Shown here: one piece after another, positions 52,165 through 62,035 of the stretch
How positions within the stretch are numbered: the first letter of the stretch is position 1
Layout of the letters: each line of letters begins with the position of its first letter
Source of the DNA: an uncultured Nitrospira sp.
GTDB lineage: Bacteria; Nitrospirota; Nitrospiria; Nitrospirales; Nitrospiraceae
DNA: 64,000 nucleotides
Reading direction: 5' to 3'
Assembly (NCBI GenBank): GCA_902500775.1
Contig: CABVRZ010000001.1
Span: 91,182 to 155,181 of the forward strand
Notes under the pieces: generated by a model
What the model saw: the letters and a program-made list of their open reading frames with translations, nothing else
Databases searched by the model: none
Told to the model about the DNA's origin: nothing
Made by a program: the position numbers and the translations under genes

Positions 52165-53040
52165 TCAGCCCTGGCCGACTTCTTTCAGAAGCGCCTTGGC
52201 TGCTGCCTTGCCGACATTGTTGGAGGCAAAGGGGCTGTCGCCGGTGATGAGCTTTCTATCCTGATGCGTTTGGCCGGTGATGTCGCTGTTGAGAATTTCC
52301 ACACCCAGCTCCTTCAGCTTCTCGCCGATGAACCATGGCAGCGCGCCCGGCATGTACCCGATCTCAGGCGTCTTCTTGTCGATGGCGTCCGGGAAGACAC
52401 AAATCTTGTATCCCTTGAACATGTAGTCGTTCTTCGACTCGTCGACCGCCGCTGCCAACAGCGAGGCCGGGCCATGGCAGAGCGAAATGATATGCTTGTC
52501 CTTCTCCATCGCCCACTTCAGGACGGCTTTGACGTCCAGGCTGTGCGGAATGCCGACTAACGCACCGTGGCCGCCGGGGATGAACACGCCGATATAATCT
52601 GAGTTGTCGCCAAGATTCTTCTCGATCACCTCGGACAACTTGAGTGGACTTTTCAGTTTCTCGAGATAGGTATGGTAGATGCTCTGAACCGCCTCGTCTT
52701 CCTTCGGCAGTGCCCAGAGTTCCAGCTTGACGGGGTTCCCTGACAGTGTGGCAATGTCGAAGTCGAACCCGGCTTTATGCATGTGATACATCGGCAGTAA
52801 CATTTCGACGGGATGGTTGCCGGTCGAGAACATCGTGCCGTTCTGCATCAGGAGGTAGCGCTCGTCAGTGGCGACGATCAGCACCTTCCATCTGCCTCCT
52901 CGGTAGGCATTCGGATAGTCCGTGTCGTCCAGATCGGATTTGGTTGACGTGAATTTTCCCAACGAGTACTGAGAAGGAAAGAACGCGTTCTCTTCAGCCT
53001 GGTCGGGAGTGGGTTTCTTGTCGAGTTGTTCAGTCGTCAC
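52165..53040 (-). CDS. hchA: Hsp31-type glyoxalase III / chaperone of the DJ-1 superfamily
   Basis: 291 residues from a GTG at 53040 with GAGGAGAGACCT upstream. The fold has the catalytic Cys in [15 protein letters not shown] and the PGGHG turn, and the N-terminal extension [18 protein letters not shown]...[16 protein letters not shown] is that of HchA. HchA degrades methylglyoxal and protects proteins. It belongs to the electrophile-detoxification neighbourhood. Confidence 0.88.
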   Translation of the reverse strand: MTTEQLDKKPTPDQAEENAFFPSQYSLGKFTSTKSDLDDTDYPNAYRGGRWKVLIVATDERYLLMQNGTMFSTGNHPVEMLLPMYHMHKAGFDFDIATLSGNPVKLELWALPKEDEAVQSIYHTYLEKLKSPLKLSEVIEKNLGDNSDYIGVFIPGGHGALVGIPHSLDVKAVLKWAMEKDKHIISLCHGPASLLAAAVDESKNDYMFKGYKICVFPDAIDKKTPEIGYMPGALPWFIGEKLKELGVEILNSDITGQTHQDRKLITGDSPFASNNVGKAAAKALLKEVGQG

Positions 53041-53175
53041 AGGTCTCTCCTCATTATTATGATGTTGTGTGCAGTTCCTCGGCTCACCCTATGCAAAAAA
53101 AGATGTGCTCCATATATGTATGGATGCTCCGCACAGGGCACTCGGCGAAACCCTAGTAATGACCCGCTCACTCGT

Positions 53176-54234
53176 CTAGGTGGATTTCACCGACGCCATG
53201 TCAATCGAGAAGCGGTACTTTACGTCGGACTTGAGCAGACGATCGTACGCCTCATTCACTTTCTGGATTGGAATGACTTCGACATCGGAGGTGAGGTTGT
53301 GTGTTCCACAGAAGTCGAGCATCTCCTGCGTTTCGGCAATGCCTCCGATGATCGATCCGGATAAACTCCGCCGACCGATGAGGAGCGAAAAGGCTCGAAC
53401 AGCAAGCGGCTTCTCCGGCGCGCCGACGAGCGTGATAGTGCCGTCGCGACCCAGGAGATTGAGGTAAGCGTCGATGTCGTGATCGGCGGAGACCGCGTCC
53501 AAGATGAAGTCGAAGCTGCCTGTGTGCTTGTTCATCTCGTTGGCATGCCGGGAGACGACGACTTCATCGGCTCCCAATCGAATGGCATCGTCTTTCTTAT
53601 TGGGCGACGTGGTAAAGACCACCACATGAGCGCCGAATGCATGGGCAAACTTGACCGCCATATGGCCTAGTCCTCCAAGCCCGACGACGCCGACCTTTTT
53701 TCCTTTGGTCACGCCCCAATGCCGCATGGGTGAGTAGGTCGTGATGCCGGCGCACAGCAGGGGGGCGGCTCCCGCCAGGTCGAGATTGGCCGGGACGCGC
53801 AGGACAAATCGTTCATCGACCACAATGCTGTCGGAATAGCCGCCGTACGTCACACCATTCAGGTGTTTGTCCGGCGAGTTATAGGTGAACACGGCATTGG
53901 GGCAGAACTGTTCGACCCCCGCCGCGCATTCGCGGCAGGTGTGATCGGAATCGACCATACATCCGACCGCGGTGAGATCGCCGGGCTTGAATTTCGTGAC
54001 TCCGGATCCGACCGCGGTCACACGGCCCACGATTTCGTGCCCCGGCACGCAGGGGTAGACCGTGGGCATGGCGCTCTTCCATTCATTGCGAACCGTATGG
54101 AGATCGGAGTGGCAGATACCGCAGAACAGAATGTCTATCCGCACATCCTGTGCGAGCGGCTCACGGCGTGAGATCATTGTGGGCGCCAGCGACGAGGTCG
54201 CATTAGCAGCGGAATAGGCCTTTGCATTGTACAT
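53176..54234 (-). CDS. Zinc-dependent NAD(P) alcohol dehydrogenase (YahK/CAD-like)
   Basis: 352 residues. Catalytic zinc ligands lie in FCGICHSDLHTVRNEW and CVPGHEIVGRV; the structural zinc site is C...DHTCRECAAGVEQFC. The cofactor motif is VGVVGLGGLGHMAVKFA and the pocket MRHWGV. It reduces aldehydes to alcohols, like E. coli YahK/YjgB. AGGAGGATTGATCC precedes the ATG. It is divergent from the AraC regulator, which probably controls it. Confidence 0.93.
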   Translation of the reverse strand: MYNAKAYSAANATSSLAPTMISRREPLAQDVRIDILFCGICHSDLHTVRNEWKSAMPTVYPCVPGHEIVGRVTAVGSGVTKFKPGDLTAVGCMVDSDHTCRECAAGVEQFCPNAVFTYNSPDKHLNGVTYGGYSDSIVVDERFVLRVPANLDLAGAAPLLCAGITTYSPMRHWGVTKGKKVGVVGLGGLGHMAVKFAHAFGAHVVVFTTSPNKKDDAIRLGADEVVVSRHANEMNKHTGSFDFILDAVSADHDIDAYLNLLGRDGTITLVGAPEKPLAVRAFSLLIGRRSLSGSIIGGIAETQEMLDFCGTHNLTSDVEVIPIQKVNEAYDRLLKSDVKYRFSIDMASVKST

Positions 54235-54355
54235 GGATCAATCCTCCTCTATGCAGAACAGCATTCAGAAAACGCACTCGTGGAGTATACCCAGGGAACA
54301 ATGACAGACCACTAGACCGATCTTGCGCATTTCTTGCCTAATCGTCCGAGTCCTT

Positions 54356-54373
54356 CAAGCAAATGGTTGCTTG
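54356..54373. promoter_or_regulatory. Candidate operator between adh and araC
   Basis: An inverted repeat CAAGCAA-ATGG-TTGCTTG lies about 120 bp upstream of adh and 40 bp upstream of araC. It is a candidate AraC/XylS site or another factor's operator. Binding is inferred only. Confidence 0.4.
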
Positions 54374-54411
54374 CATGAAAATGGAACGAGTACTATTGCA
54401 TAGCGGTATCC

Positions 54412-55347
54412 ATGGATGAGCAGGCGATCAACACACGGAGGGAGCCCGATCACATGGTAGATACGCTCGCGGCATTAGGGGAGAGCCTTGCCCGATGGAC
54501 CGAGCACGGCGATCAACTCACGACTGCCATTCCAGGCTTATCGCTGTTTCAACGGAACGCAGCGACGCCCCCGACGACCTACTTGTACGAACAGAGCGTC
54601 TGCCTGATCGCGCAGGGCGTGAAACGGGTCATACTCGGAAGCGAGACCTATGTCTACGACCACCGGCATTTCTTGATCACATCGGTGGACCTTCCCGCCG
54701 TCTGCGAAGTACTTTCCGCAAGCCGAGAACAACCGTACCTGAGTCTTCTGCTGAAGATCGATCAACTCGAGGTCTCGCAATTGATGGCGGACAACAATCT
54801 GCCCCCACCGCGCGCGCAGCAATCCAGCCGCGGCATGGCCGTCGGCGAGGTTACCACGCCGCTGCTCGAGGCCTTTCACCGGCTGCTTGGTCTTCTGGAC
54901 GAGCCCAAGGACATTCCGATTCTCGGGCCGATCATCCAGCGGGAAATCGTGTACCGTCTGCTCATGGGCGATCAAGGCGCGCACCTGCGCCAGATGGCAC
55001 TGGCGGGAAGCCAGAGTCGGCAGATCGCGCAGGCCATTCACTGGTTGAAAAGAAACTACACCAGACCATTTCGTATCGAGGAACTGGCCGGTCGAGTCAA
55101 TATGAGCACCTCAACCTTTCATCATCATTTCCGAGCAGTGACGGCGATGAGCCCACTCCAGTATCAAAAATGGTTACGCTTGAACGAAGCCCGTCGCTTG
55201 ATGCTCGCCGAGCGGTTGGATGCCACGACAGCGGCGTTTCAGGTCGGCTATGAAAGCCCCTCTCAATTCAGCCGTGAGTACAGTCGTTCCTTCGGCGCAC
55301 CACCCATACGCGACCTCGAACGGTTGCGAACCCCCGCCCCGCGTTGA
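54412..55347 (+). CDS. AraC-family regulator (YqhC-like)
   Basis: 311 residues (a start at 54454 with GGAGGGAG upstream would give 297). Residues about 20-190 form the AraC_N cupin-like domain (PTTYLYEQSVCLIAQGVKRVILGSETYVYDHRHFLITSVDLPA) of the YqhC group, which in E. coli senses aldehydes and activates yqhD and dkgA. The C-terminal double helix-turn-helix is complete (RIEELAGRVNMSTSTFHHHF, QVGYESPSQFSREYSRSFG). Its divergent position to a zinc alcohol dehydrogenase fits that role. Confidence 0.9.
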   Translation: MDEQAINTRREPDHMVDTLAALGESLARWTEHGDQLTTAIPGLSLFQRNAATPPTTYLYEQSVCLIAQGVKRVILGSETYVYDHRHFLITSVDLPAVCEVLSASREQPYLSLLLKIDQLEVSQLMADNNLPPPRAQQSSRGMAVGEVTTPLLEAFHRLLGLLDEPKDIPILGPIIQREIVYRLLMGDQGAHLRQMALAGSQSRQIAQAIHWLKRNYTRPFRIEELAGRVNMSTSTFHHHFRAVTAMSPLQYQKWLRLNEARRLMLAERLDATTAAFQVGYESPSQFSREYSRSFGAPPIRDLERLRTPAPR

Positions 55348-55558
55348 TGACCGGTGGGATATGGGCCTACTCGTCGAGATTCGCCTGACAGCGATATCTG
55401 TACTGGGCACAGCAGGCCGATCGGTCATTCAGGAATCGACAGGGAATACGGGTCGAGGCCGGCGATATCCACTCTGACGCGCATGCCGCTCTAGGCTTCG
55501 TCGGCGCACATGATGCACTTCCTACAGCAAGACGGTCTTCAGGCCTTCGCGCGATCTG

Positions 55559-57406
55559 CTATCCGCCTTTCTGCACGCCTTCTGTCTGTTCTCGTTCAGC
55601 TGTCCACCACAGAACTGCACATCCCAGAACGGCCGCAAGGATCGATGCCGAGAAGATTGCCAGCTTTGCGGCGTTGAAGTCGGCTTCCGATGGAAACGCT
55701 TGGCCGGCGATGAAGAGCGACATGGTAAAGCCGATTCCCGCCAGAACGCCGGCTCCGCTCAATTGCCCCCAGGAATAAACATCCGGCTTTTCGGCCAAAC
55801 CGGTCCGGACCGCCAACCACGAGGCGGCGATTAATCCAATCGGCTTACCGAGAAGCAAGCCGACCATGATGGCGGCCAGCATCGCGCCATGTCCGCTCCA
55901 GGCTTCGGCCGAGATCGACACGCCGGCGTTTGCGAACGCAAACACCGGGAGCACGAGATAGGTTGATCGGGCGCCGACGTGGCGCAAGACACGATCAGCC
56001 GGTGATTCCAAGCGGTCATGAATCTCATCGAGTGCGCGCAGAGCCGGCAGGGACGGTCCGTGCCGCAGCACCTGATGGCTGTGTTCACTTTCAGCCGTCA
56101 GGATCACATTGGCCTGCGCCACCAAGACCGACAAGTTGGGCGGAGGCCGGGTCGGAATGAAGAAAGCGAGTAAGACGCCGGCCAATGTGGCATGTAAACC
56201 ACTCTCATGGACGCAGATCCACAAGAGCGCGCCGACCGCCATGTAGGGCATGGCCTGATAGACTCGAGCCCGGTTCAAGAACGCTAGGGTCGCCACGCAG
56301 AGCACCCCGCCGGCGAGATAGCTCAGATGGAGCGTGCCGGAATAGAAGGCGGCAACCACAAGGATGGAGCCGATGTCGTCGACAATGGCGGCGGCGGTCA
56401 AAAAGACGCGCAGCTCGATCGGCACACGCGAGCCCATCATGGCAATCAGCGCAATCGCAAAGGCCGTATCGGTGGCCATCGGAATGCCCCATCCGTGCGT
56501 CCATGGGCCGTCGGGAATCATCAGGAGATACAGCACGGCGGGGATGACCATGCCGCCGAGCGCGGCGGCAATGGGCAGGGCGGCCGATCGCCGGCTCGCC
56601 AGATGGCCGACGGTAAATTCGCGTTTGATCTCCAGGCCGACGACAAGAAAAAACACCGTGAGAAGTCCGTCGTTGATCCAGTGACGGAGGGACATCTGAA
56701 ATCCTGTGTCCCCGAAGAGCACTCCAAGGCCGTAGTGCCACAAGGTTTCAACCGCAGCCCCCCAAGGAGAGTTCGCCAGCACCACCGCCAAGAGCGTGCT
56801 CAGGAACAGCAACACGCCGGCTGAGGGGCCCCATCGTGCAAAGTCGAGCGCGGCCGCACGCACGCGATAATCCAGCGTGCAGGACATGGCGTCCACCAAC
56901 GAGTGCTCGTCCCAGGGCCCATCGTAGCGACGATTGTTGATGAAAAAGGCGGGTGTACCCAGGGCTCCGCTGGCCTGGGCGCTGGTCTCGTCGGCGATGA
57001 CCCGTGCCCGCGCTCGTCGAGCCTCTTCGCTTGTCACAATTTCTTCTTGGGAGAGGCGCAAGTCGGCGGCGACCGCACGAAGATCCTCCTCGGTCAAGGA
57101 GTCAGACCGGGTCATGAGCGCGAGGTGCACATCCCAGAACCGATCTCCCTCGGCCCGTTCCGCGAGTTCGGCGGCGCGCCGCGCGAGATCATTATTCGGG
57201 ATCGGACGCTGGCGAAAGACATAGCGCATGCGATCGCCGAATTGATCGCGGACAGCGGCGATGCTCTCGTTGGCAGCCCGACAATAGGAACAGGCGTAGC
57301 TACCGTATTCCACAAGCGTGATGGCTGCATCGGCTGGTCCCAGGATATGGTCCCGGCTGTTGTCGATGGGAGGATCGATATGTCCGCTTTGCATAGGTTG
57401 TGACAT
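55559..57406 (-). CDS. nhaA: DsbA-like thioredoxin domain fused to an NhaA Na+/H+ antiporter
   Basis: 615 residues. Residues about 20-180 are a thioredoxin-fold DsbA-like domain with CSYC at 39-42 and a cis-Pro in GTPAFF. There is no signal peptide in front of it, so its side of the membrane is uncertain. Residues about 185-610 are the NhaA domain: VGLEIKREFTVGHL, ATDTAFAIAL, and VDDIGSILVVAAF, which corresponds to the Asp pair of E. coli NhaA. NhaA exchanges sodium for protons; such fusions are known in several phyla. The gene is monocistronic. Confidence 0.92.
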   Translation of the reverse strand: MSQPMQSGHIDPPIDNSRDHILGPADAAITLVEYGSYACSYCRAANESIAAVRDQFGDRMRYVFRQRPIPNNDLARRAAELAERAEGDRFWDVHLALMTRSDSLTEEDLRAVAADLRLSQEEIVTSEEARRARARVIADETSAQASGALGTPAFFINNRRYDGPWDEHSLVDAMSCTLDYRVRAAALDFARWGPSAGVLLFLSTLLAVVLANSPWGAAVETLWHYGLGVLFGDTGFQMSLRHWINDGLLTVFFLVVGLEIKREFTVGHLASRRSAALPIAAALGGMVIPAVLYLLMIPDGPWTHGWGIPMATDTAFAIALIAMMGSRVPIELRVFLTAAAIVDDIGSILVVAAFYSGTLHLSYLAGGVLCVATLAFLNRARVYQAMPYMAVGALLWICVHESGLHATLAGVLLAFFIPTRPPPNLSVLVAQANVILTAESEHSHQVLRHGPSLPALRALDEIHDRLESPADRVLRHVGARSTYLVLPVFAFANAGVSISAEAWSGHGAMLAAIMVGLLLGKPIGLIAASWLAVRTGLAEKPDVYSWGQLSGAGVLAGIGFTMSLFIAGQAFPSEADFNAAKLAIFSASILAAVLGCAVLWWTAEREQTEGVQKGG

Positions 57407-57618
57407 TAATACCTTGATCTGTGCTGACGTTGGTCCTGCTCCGGCTAGATCGCGTATCTACTGTGCGTCTCCATGATAGCCGCGTTTACTCGCCGAGTGT
57501 CCCGCTGCTCTCGGTTCCTATCTGGTTCGGCTGATGGTATGGTGCTATATAGTATGTCCTAGCGCACGGTTCAACCTCTGATGGACTGTCATGATGGCGT
57601 GGGAAGGAAGGATGTCTT

Positions 57619-58173
57619 ATGCATGCTCTTACCAATATCTTGTGGCGTCGATTCGGTTGGATATGCCTGACGGTGTTGTTCGCGATGGGGCACAGTATCT
57701 CGTCGCCTGCCGGAGCATCGGCTGAAAATGTGACCGTGTCAGCGCAGTCGTTCGGGTGCATTCTCGACATGCCGAAAGTCAGAAATACGCGATTCAAACA
57801 CGCCGATCCTCAGAAACTGAAAGAAGCCATGGCCATCTTTCGCGAGAGCGTGCCCGACAAGGACTACCCTGTCGGCACTATTCTCCAGCTCGTCCCGTTC
57901 GAAGCCATGGTCAAGCATCCGCGCGAGAAATTTCCCACGACCAACGGCTGGGAGTTCTTCTTTCTAGACGTCTCCGAAAAAGGAACCATCATTCAGGACC
58001 GTGGTGATAAGGTCGTGAATAAGTCGCAAGGCGTCGAGTGTTTAGGCTGTCATCAACCCGCGGCGAAGTTCGACTTTGTCTGTGAAAAGGGACATGGCTG
58101 CGCCCCGATCCCATTCGATGATCAGAAGATCGCGGAGATTCAGAAGAGCGACGCTCGCTGCACTAAAAAGTAA
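57619..58173 (+). CDS. Cytochrome P460-family protein
   Basis: 184 residues with a signal peptide (WICLTVLFAMGHSISSPAGASA). One c-type haem motif CLGCH lies at 141-145. The family pattern VGTILQLVPFEAMVKHPREKFP...TNGWEFFFLDVSEKG and the C-terminal FDFVCEKGHGC are seen. Known cytochromes P460 of ammonia oxidisers oxidise hydroxylamine; members without the Lys-haem crosslink have unknown roles, and the crosslink Lys was not identified here. Periplasmic. A convergent sigma-54 activator follows. Confidence 0.82.
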   Translation: MHALTNILWRRFGWICLTVLFAMGHSISSPAGASAENVTVSAQSFGCILDMPKVRNTRFKHADPQKLKEAMAIFRESVPDKDYPVGTILQLVPFEAMVKHPREKFPTTNGWEFFFLDVSEKGTIIQDRGDKVVNKSQGVECLGCHQPAAKFDFVCEKGHGCAPIPFDDQKIAEIQKSDARCTKK

Positions 58174-58270
58174 CGAGTATGCAGAAGAATGCTCGTGCGA
58201 CGACGAGTCTGCGTAGAAAGAGGAAGTGACTCTCGTTCGTCGCCTTGTCATTCGACGAAGCGTCATCATG

Positions 58271-59809
58271 TTAGTACGGACGAGTGATGCCGAGTTTCTG
58301 CATCTTTGATTGAAGTGTCGTTCGCTTCAGCCCCAGACGCGTCGCAGCCCCCCCCGGCCCACCGATGGTCCACTTTGTTTCCTGCAACGCACGCAAGATT
58401 TGCTCTCGCTCAGCCTCTTCAAGCGTCAGCGTCGAGACAGCGGTCAGATGGTGGTCCGCCCGCAGTTCGCTGAGAGGCACTTGCAAGTCCGTTCCTTGCG
58501 TGAGAATCACGGAACGTTCCACCAAGTTCTCCAATTCTCGAATATTTCCCGGCCATGTATACCGTGACAGCGTCTCAAGCGTTGTGGTGGGAACCGTTTG
58601 AATGTTCTTTTTCATTCGGCCGGCATGGCGTTGCGTGAAGTACCGCACAAGGATCGGAATGTCCTCGGACCGGTCGCGGAGCGGGGGAGCGGTAATTGGG
58701 AAAACATTCAATCGATAATACAAATCGCTCCTGAACTGTTTCTCTTCCACCCAACTCTTGAGATCTCGATTCGTGGCCGCGATCAGGCGCACGTTCACTC
58801 GAATGGTCTTCGTACTGCCTAGTCGCTCGAACTCCTGTTCCTGCAAGACACGCAGCAATTTCGATTGCAATTCGAGCGGGATTTCTCCCACTTCGTCCAG
58901 GAAAATGGTGCCCTTATCGGCCAATTCAAATCGGCCTGACTTTTGAGAAATGGCGCCCGTGAACGCCCCTCGTTCATGCCCGAACAACTCACTTTCCAAC
59001 AACCCGGTGGGGATCGCGGCACAGTTCAGCTTGACGAACGTATGCTCGCTGCGACCGCTGAGTCGATGGATGGCGCGGGCGATCAGTTCCTTGCCGGTCC
59101 CGGTTTCTCCTTGGATCAAGACCGTCGAATCGGTCGGCGCCACAACTTCGACTTGCTTGAGGACCTGCTTGAGGGGCTTACTCTCCCCGATAATATCCTC
59201 AAACCCGTGTTCGATGCGGAGCTCTTCTTCGAGATACAGCTTCTCTTTGGCCAGCTTATCTTTGAGCTCGCCGATTTGTTGAAAGGCTAAAGCGTTTTCG
59301 ACCGCCACCGCCACTTGCTTGGCGACCTGCTCGAGAAACTCAAGATCTGTGTCGTGGTACGCTTCCTTCTGCAAACTCAGAAACCCCATCGCGCCCAATC
59401 GTCCTCTCGCCGTCGTCAGCGGAACGAAGCAAAAGGACTGCGTGCTATCCTCCATCATCGATCTGATGACGCTCGGCCAACGTGTTTCCTCCGACAGATC
59501 GGCTACAAGGAGCGGCTGCTGTGCTTGCCACACGATTCCGGATGGACAGCCGTCAATGGGCTTTTCATGCCCCCCGATAAGATCGGCCGGCACATTCGCC
59601 TGAATGGTATGCAGGCGCATCACCTTCTTGATGGGATCGTAGAGCGACAAATCGACATAGTTCACCTGCACCACCCGAGGAAGGAAGTGCGCGAGCTCCT
59701 GGAACAGTTCATCAAGATCTCGATGCGCGGCAATCGCCTGCGCCACCTCAAGCAACGCCTGATATCGCTCCGCCAGCGTCTCGCAGGGAGTCAATGACAG
59801 CTCATCCAT
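58271..59809 (-). CDS. GAF-AAA+-Fis sigma-54-dependent activator
   Basis: 512 residues. Residues about 20-180 are a GAF domain (FHLA-like sensing). The AAA+ core at about 205-440 has GETGTGKELIARAIH, the GAFTGA loop that contacts sigma-54, and FLDEVGEIPLELQSKLLR. The C-terminal Fis-type helix-turn-helix is present. It would activate a promoter with a -24/-12 element; no such element was identified nearby, and the target is unknown. It is convergent with the P460 gene. Confidence 0.93.
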   Translation of the reverse strand: MDELSLTPCETLAERYQALLEVAQAIAAHRDLDELFQELAHFLPRVVQVNYVDLSLYDPIKKVMRLHTIQANVPADLIGGHEKPIDGCPSGIVWQAQQPLLVADLSEETRWPSVIRSMMEDSTQSFCFVPLTTARGRLGAMGFLSLQKEAYHDTDLEFLEQVAKQVAVAVENALAFQQIGELKDKLAKEKLYLEEELRIEHGFEDIIGESKPLKQVLKQVEVVAPTDSTVLIQGETGTGKELIARAIHRLSGRSEHTFVKLNCAAIPTGLLESELFGHERGAFTGAISQKSGRFELADKGTIFLDEVGEIPLELQSKLLRVLQEQEFERLGSTKTIRVNVRLIAATNRDLKSWVEEKQFRSDLYYRLNVFPITAPPLRDRSEDIPILVRYFTQRHAGRMKKNIQTVPTTTLETLSRYTWPGNIRELENLVERSVILTQGTDLQVPLSELRADHHLTAVSTLTLEEAEREQILRALQETKWTIGGPGGAATRLGLKRTTLQSKMQKLGITRPY

Positions 59810-59892
59810 AATATTTCAGTATGGACTATCGAGAGGCGACGGCTCAAGAGGCCACGACACACGGAGCACCGCCTGGGATGCCATACCGGACA

Positions 59893-60129
59893 TCAGAGCG
59901 TCTGGTGCGTACCGTCGCAATACGGCGGAGTTTTCGTGTGCTTGCATTGACACAGCGCGACTTCTTTTGTCTCGTTCACAGTAAACTCACGCGGTTCAAA
60001 CCCGGTGCCCTCATGAGACCCGTCGCAGAACGGTTGGTCCCTCGAGCGTCCGCACGTACACCAGTAGTAGGTCCCCGCTTCCAAGGTCAGCACGGACGGC
60101 TCTTTCGCGGCAATGCGTGGCTTTTCCAT
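59893..60129 (-). CDS. CDGSH iron-sulfur protein with two motifs
   Basis: 78 residues from the ATG at 60129 (GGAGGGAGCC upstream). Two motifs in the order C24, C26, C35, H39 (CTC...FCDGSH) and C60, C62, C71, H75 (CQC...YCDGTH), so it can bind two [2Fe-2S] clusters with one His ligand each, as in MitoNEET-like bacterial proteins. It probably handles electrons or iron-sulfur transfer in the cytosol. It lies 83 bp upstream of the sigma-54 activator on the same strand. Confidence 0.9.
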   Translation of the reverse strand: MEKPRIAAKEPSVLTLEAGTYYWCTCGRSRDQPFCDGSHEGTGFEPREFTVNETKEVALCQCKHTKTPPYCDGTHQTL

Positions 60130-60319
60130 GGCTCCCTCCATTTTTGTCAACTCGACCAAGCTCTACGCTGCAGGTCTTGAGTATACCGTTTCATCGTGAT
60201 GACTTGAAAGTCAGCGATACTATTTCCCTCCGCTTGTGGTAAGTACGTCGGCGGCGTTGTTGGTCTTGTTGCGTGGCAACACCATTTATGGCAACCATGT
60301 TTGCATCAAGAGGTCCTTC

Positions 60320-62020
60320 GTGGAGCCCAATCCCATATTCTTCGGAGATCTTGCCATCGTCTTCCTCGCCGCTGTCGCAGGCGGCGTGCTTGCGTGGCTG
60401 ACTCGACAACCATTGATCCTAGGCTATGTGCTGGGCGGGATCGCCATCGGTCCATTCACCCCTGGCCCGACCGTCTCGGACCCACACTCATTCGAGTTAT
60501 TTGCAGACATCGGCGTCATTCTCTTGATGTTTTCGATCGGGCTCGAGTTTTCCGTCAAGGAACTCGCACGTGTCAAATGGGTCGCCCTCGCGGGCGGCGT
60601 GCTTGGCAGTCTCCTGTCTATCGGATTAGCCGTCGCAGTGGGACATCTGATCGGGTGGCCGACCACACAAAGCATCGTCATCGGGGCGGTCACGTCGATT
60701 GCGAGCACCATGGTCCTTGTCCGCTTACTGGTCGATCGGGGGGAGCTTCGTTCAGTACATGGACGGGTAATGATCGGCATCGTCCTGGTCGAAGATGTCG
60801 CCGTTGTGGCGATGACCGTGCTCATGCCAGTCCTGGGAGAAGTTGATTCCGGACGACTACTGTTGATCGGTCAGGCCTTAGCCAAAGCCTTGCTCATTTT
60901 AGTGCCGTTGGGCTACTTGGGGGCCAAGGTCATTCCACACATCCTGACACACATTGCCAGAACCCAGAACCAAGAACTCTTCCTCCTTGTCACGCTCGCC
61001 ATCAGCCTGGGAACCGCTGCGGTCACCCAAACGGTCGGCTTATCCCTCGCGTTAGGAGCCTTCTTGGCCGGCCTCATCATCAGTGCGTCGGAATATGCGC
61101 ATGAAACCTTGGCTCGGTTGCTCTCGCTCCGTGACGCGTTTGTCGCGCTCTTCTTCGTCACCATTGGGATTCTGATCGACCCGCGTATTATCGTCGATAA
61201 CCTTGCTCTCCTTGCTGCGATGATCGGCTTGATTGTGATCGGAAAGTTTTTGACACGGACAGCCATCGTGCGATTGTTCGGCTATCCATGGGTGACGGCC
61301 ATTCTCGTCGGGACCGGACTCACACAAGTCGGCGAATTTTCGTTTGTCTTAATCCAGACAGCCCGATCGGCAGGTCTTGTTGGCAGTGAGGTGTACAACG
61401 CAACGCTCGCCGCCTCTCTTCTCACCATTCTGATTAATGCGTTTCTGGTTCGGGCTGTGCCAAGTTGGATCAGTCGGAGGCCTTTGGTTCGTACTCAACT
61501 CGACCCATCACCCTGGCCCTCCGAAAGCGACATACTGCATCAGCATGTCGTCTTATGTGGATTTGGACGAGTGGGGAGCTCTCTCGGGAAAGCGTTGGAA
61601 GCCTTTAATCTTCCGTATGTCGTCATCGATCGTAATCCGGATACCATTCGCCGACTACAGGGCCGGGGCACGCCCTGCCTCTATGGCGACGCGTCGCACC
61701 GCGAGTTACTGCTGACAGCCGGATCGGCAGACGCGTCTCTGATTATTGTCGCGTTGCCTGAAATTGAATCCGCTACCCTCGCGGTGGGTCGCATTCGTGA
61801 TCTGAATCCCAACGTTCCCATCTTGGCCCGTGCACATGGGTCGACAGAAGCGGAACGACTTGGTGCCCTTGGCGTGACGGAAGTCATCCAGCCTGACGTC
61901 GAGACGTCGGCGACGCTCATCCGACATGCCTTAGCTTGGTTTGGAATACCGAAGGACCACATTCTGGATTATGTGGAACGGTACCGACAGTCGATGGATA
62001 AAAAGCAGCAACAGACGTAA
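60320..62020 (+). CDS. CPA2 cation:proton antiporter with TrkA-N domain (KefB-like)
   Basis: 566 residues from the GTG at 60320, which has AAGAGGTCCTTC upstream and starts at the first helix; the earlier GTG at 60236 has no ribosome site. The first 390 residues are the 12-13 helix antiporter (LILGYVLGGIAIGPFTPGP, VLVEDVAVVAMTVL), followed by an NAD-binding RCK domain (HVVLCGFGRVGSSLGKALEAFNLPYVVIDRNP). It exports K+ or Na+ in exchange for protons and is gated by NAD(H) or by glutathione adducts in Kef proteins. Confidence 0.92.
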   Translation: MEPNPIFFGDLAIVFLAAVAGGVLAWLTRQPLILGYVLGGIAIGPFTPGPTVSDPHSFELFADIGVILLMFSIGLEFSVKELARVKWVALAGGVLGSLLSIGLAVAVGHLIGWPTTQSIVIGAVTSIASTMVLVRLLVDRGELRSVHGRVMIGIVLVEDVAVVAMTVLMPVLGEVDSGRLLLIGQALAKALLILVPLGYLGAKVIPHILTHIARTQNQELFLLVTLAISLGTAAVTQTVGLSLALGAFLAGLIISASEYAHETLARLLSLRDAFVALFFVTIGILIDPRIIVDNLALLAAMIGLIVIGKFLTRTAIVRLFGYPWVTAILVGTGLTQVGEFSFVLIQTARSAGLVGSEVYNATLAASLLTILINAFLVRAVPSWISRRPLVRTQLDPSPWPSESDILHQHVVLCGFGRVGSSLGKALEAFNLPYVVIDRNPDTIRRLQGRGTPCLYGDASHRELLLTAGSADASLIIVALPEIESATLAVGRIRDLNPNVPILARAHGSTEAERLGALGVTEVIQPDVETSATLIRHALAWFGIPKDHILDYVERYRQSMDKKQQQT

Positions 62021-62035
62021 CTACATCAACGATAT

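Noticed and set aside
54360-54411. sigma-54 promoter before araC
   Set aside because: No GG-N10-GC pair with the right spacing was found.
60236-60319. N-terminal extension of the antiporter from the GTG at 60236
   Set aside because: No ribosome site, and the family begins near the GTG at 60320, which has AAGAGGT upstream.
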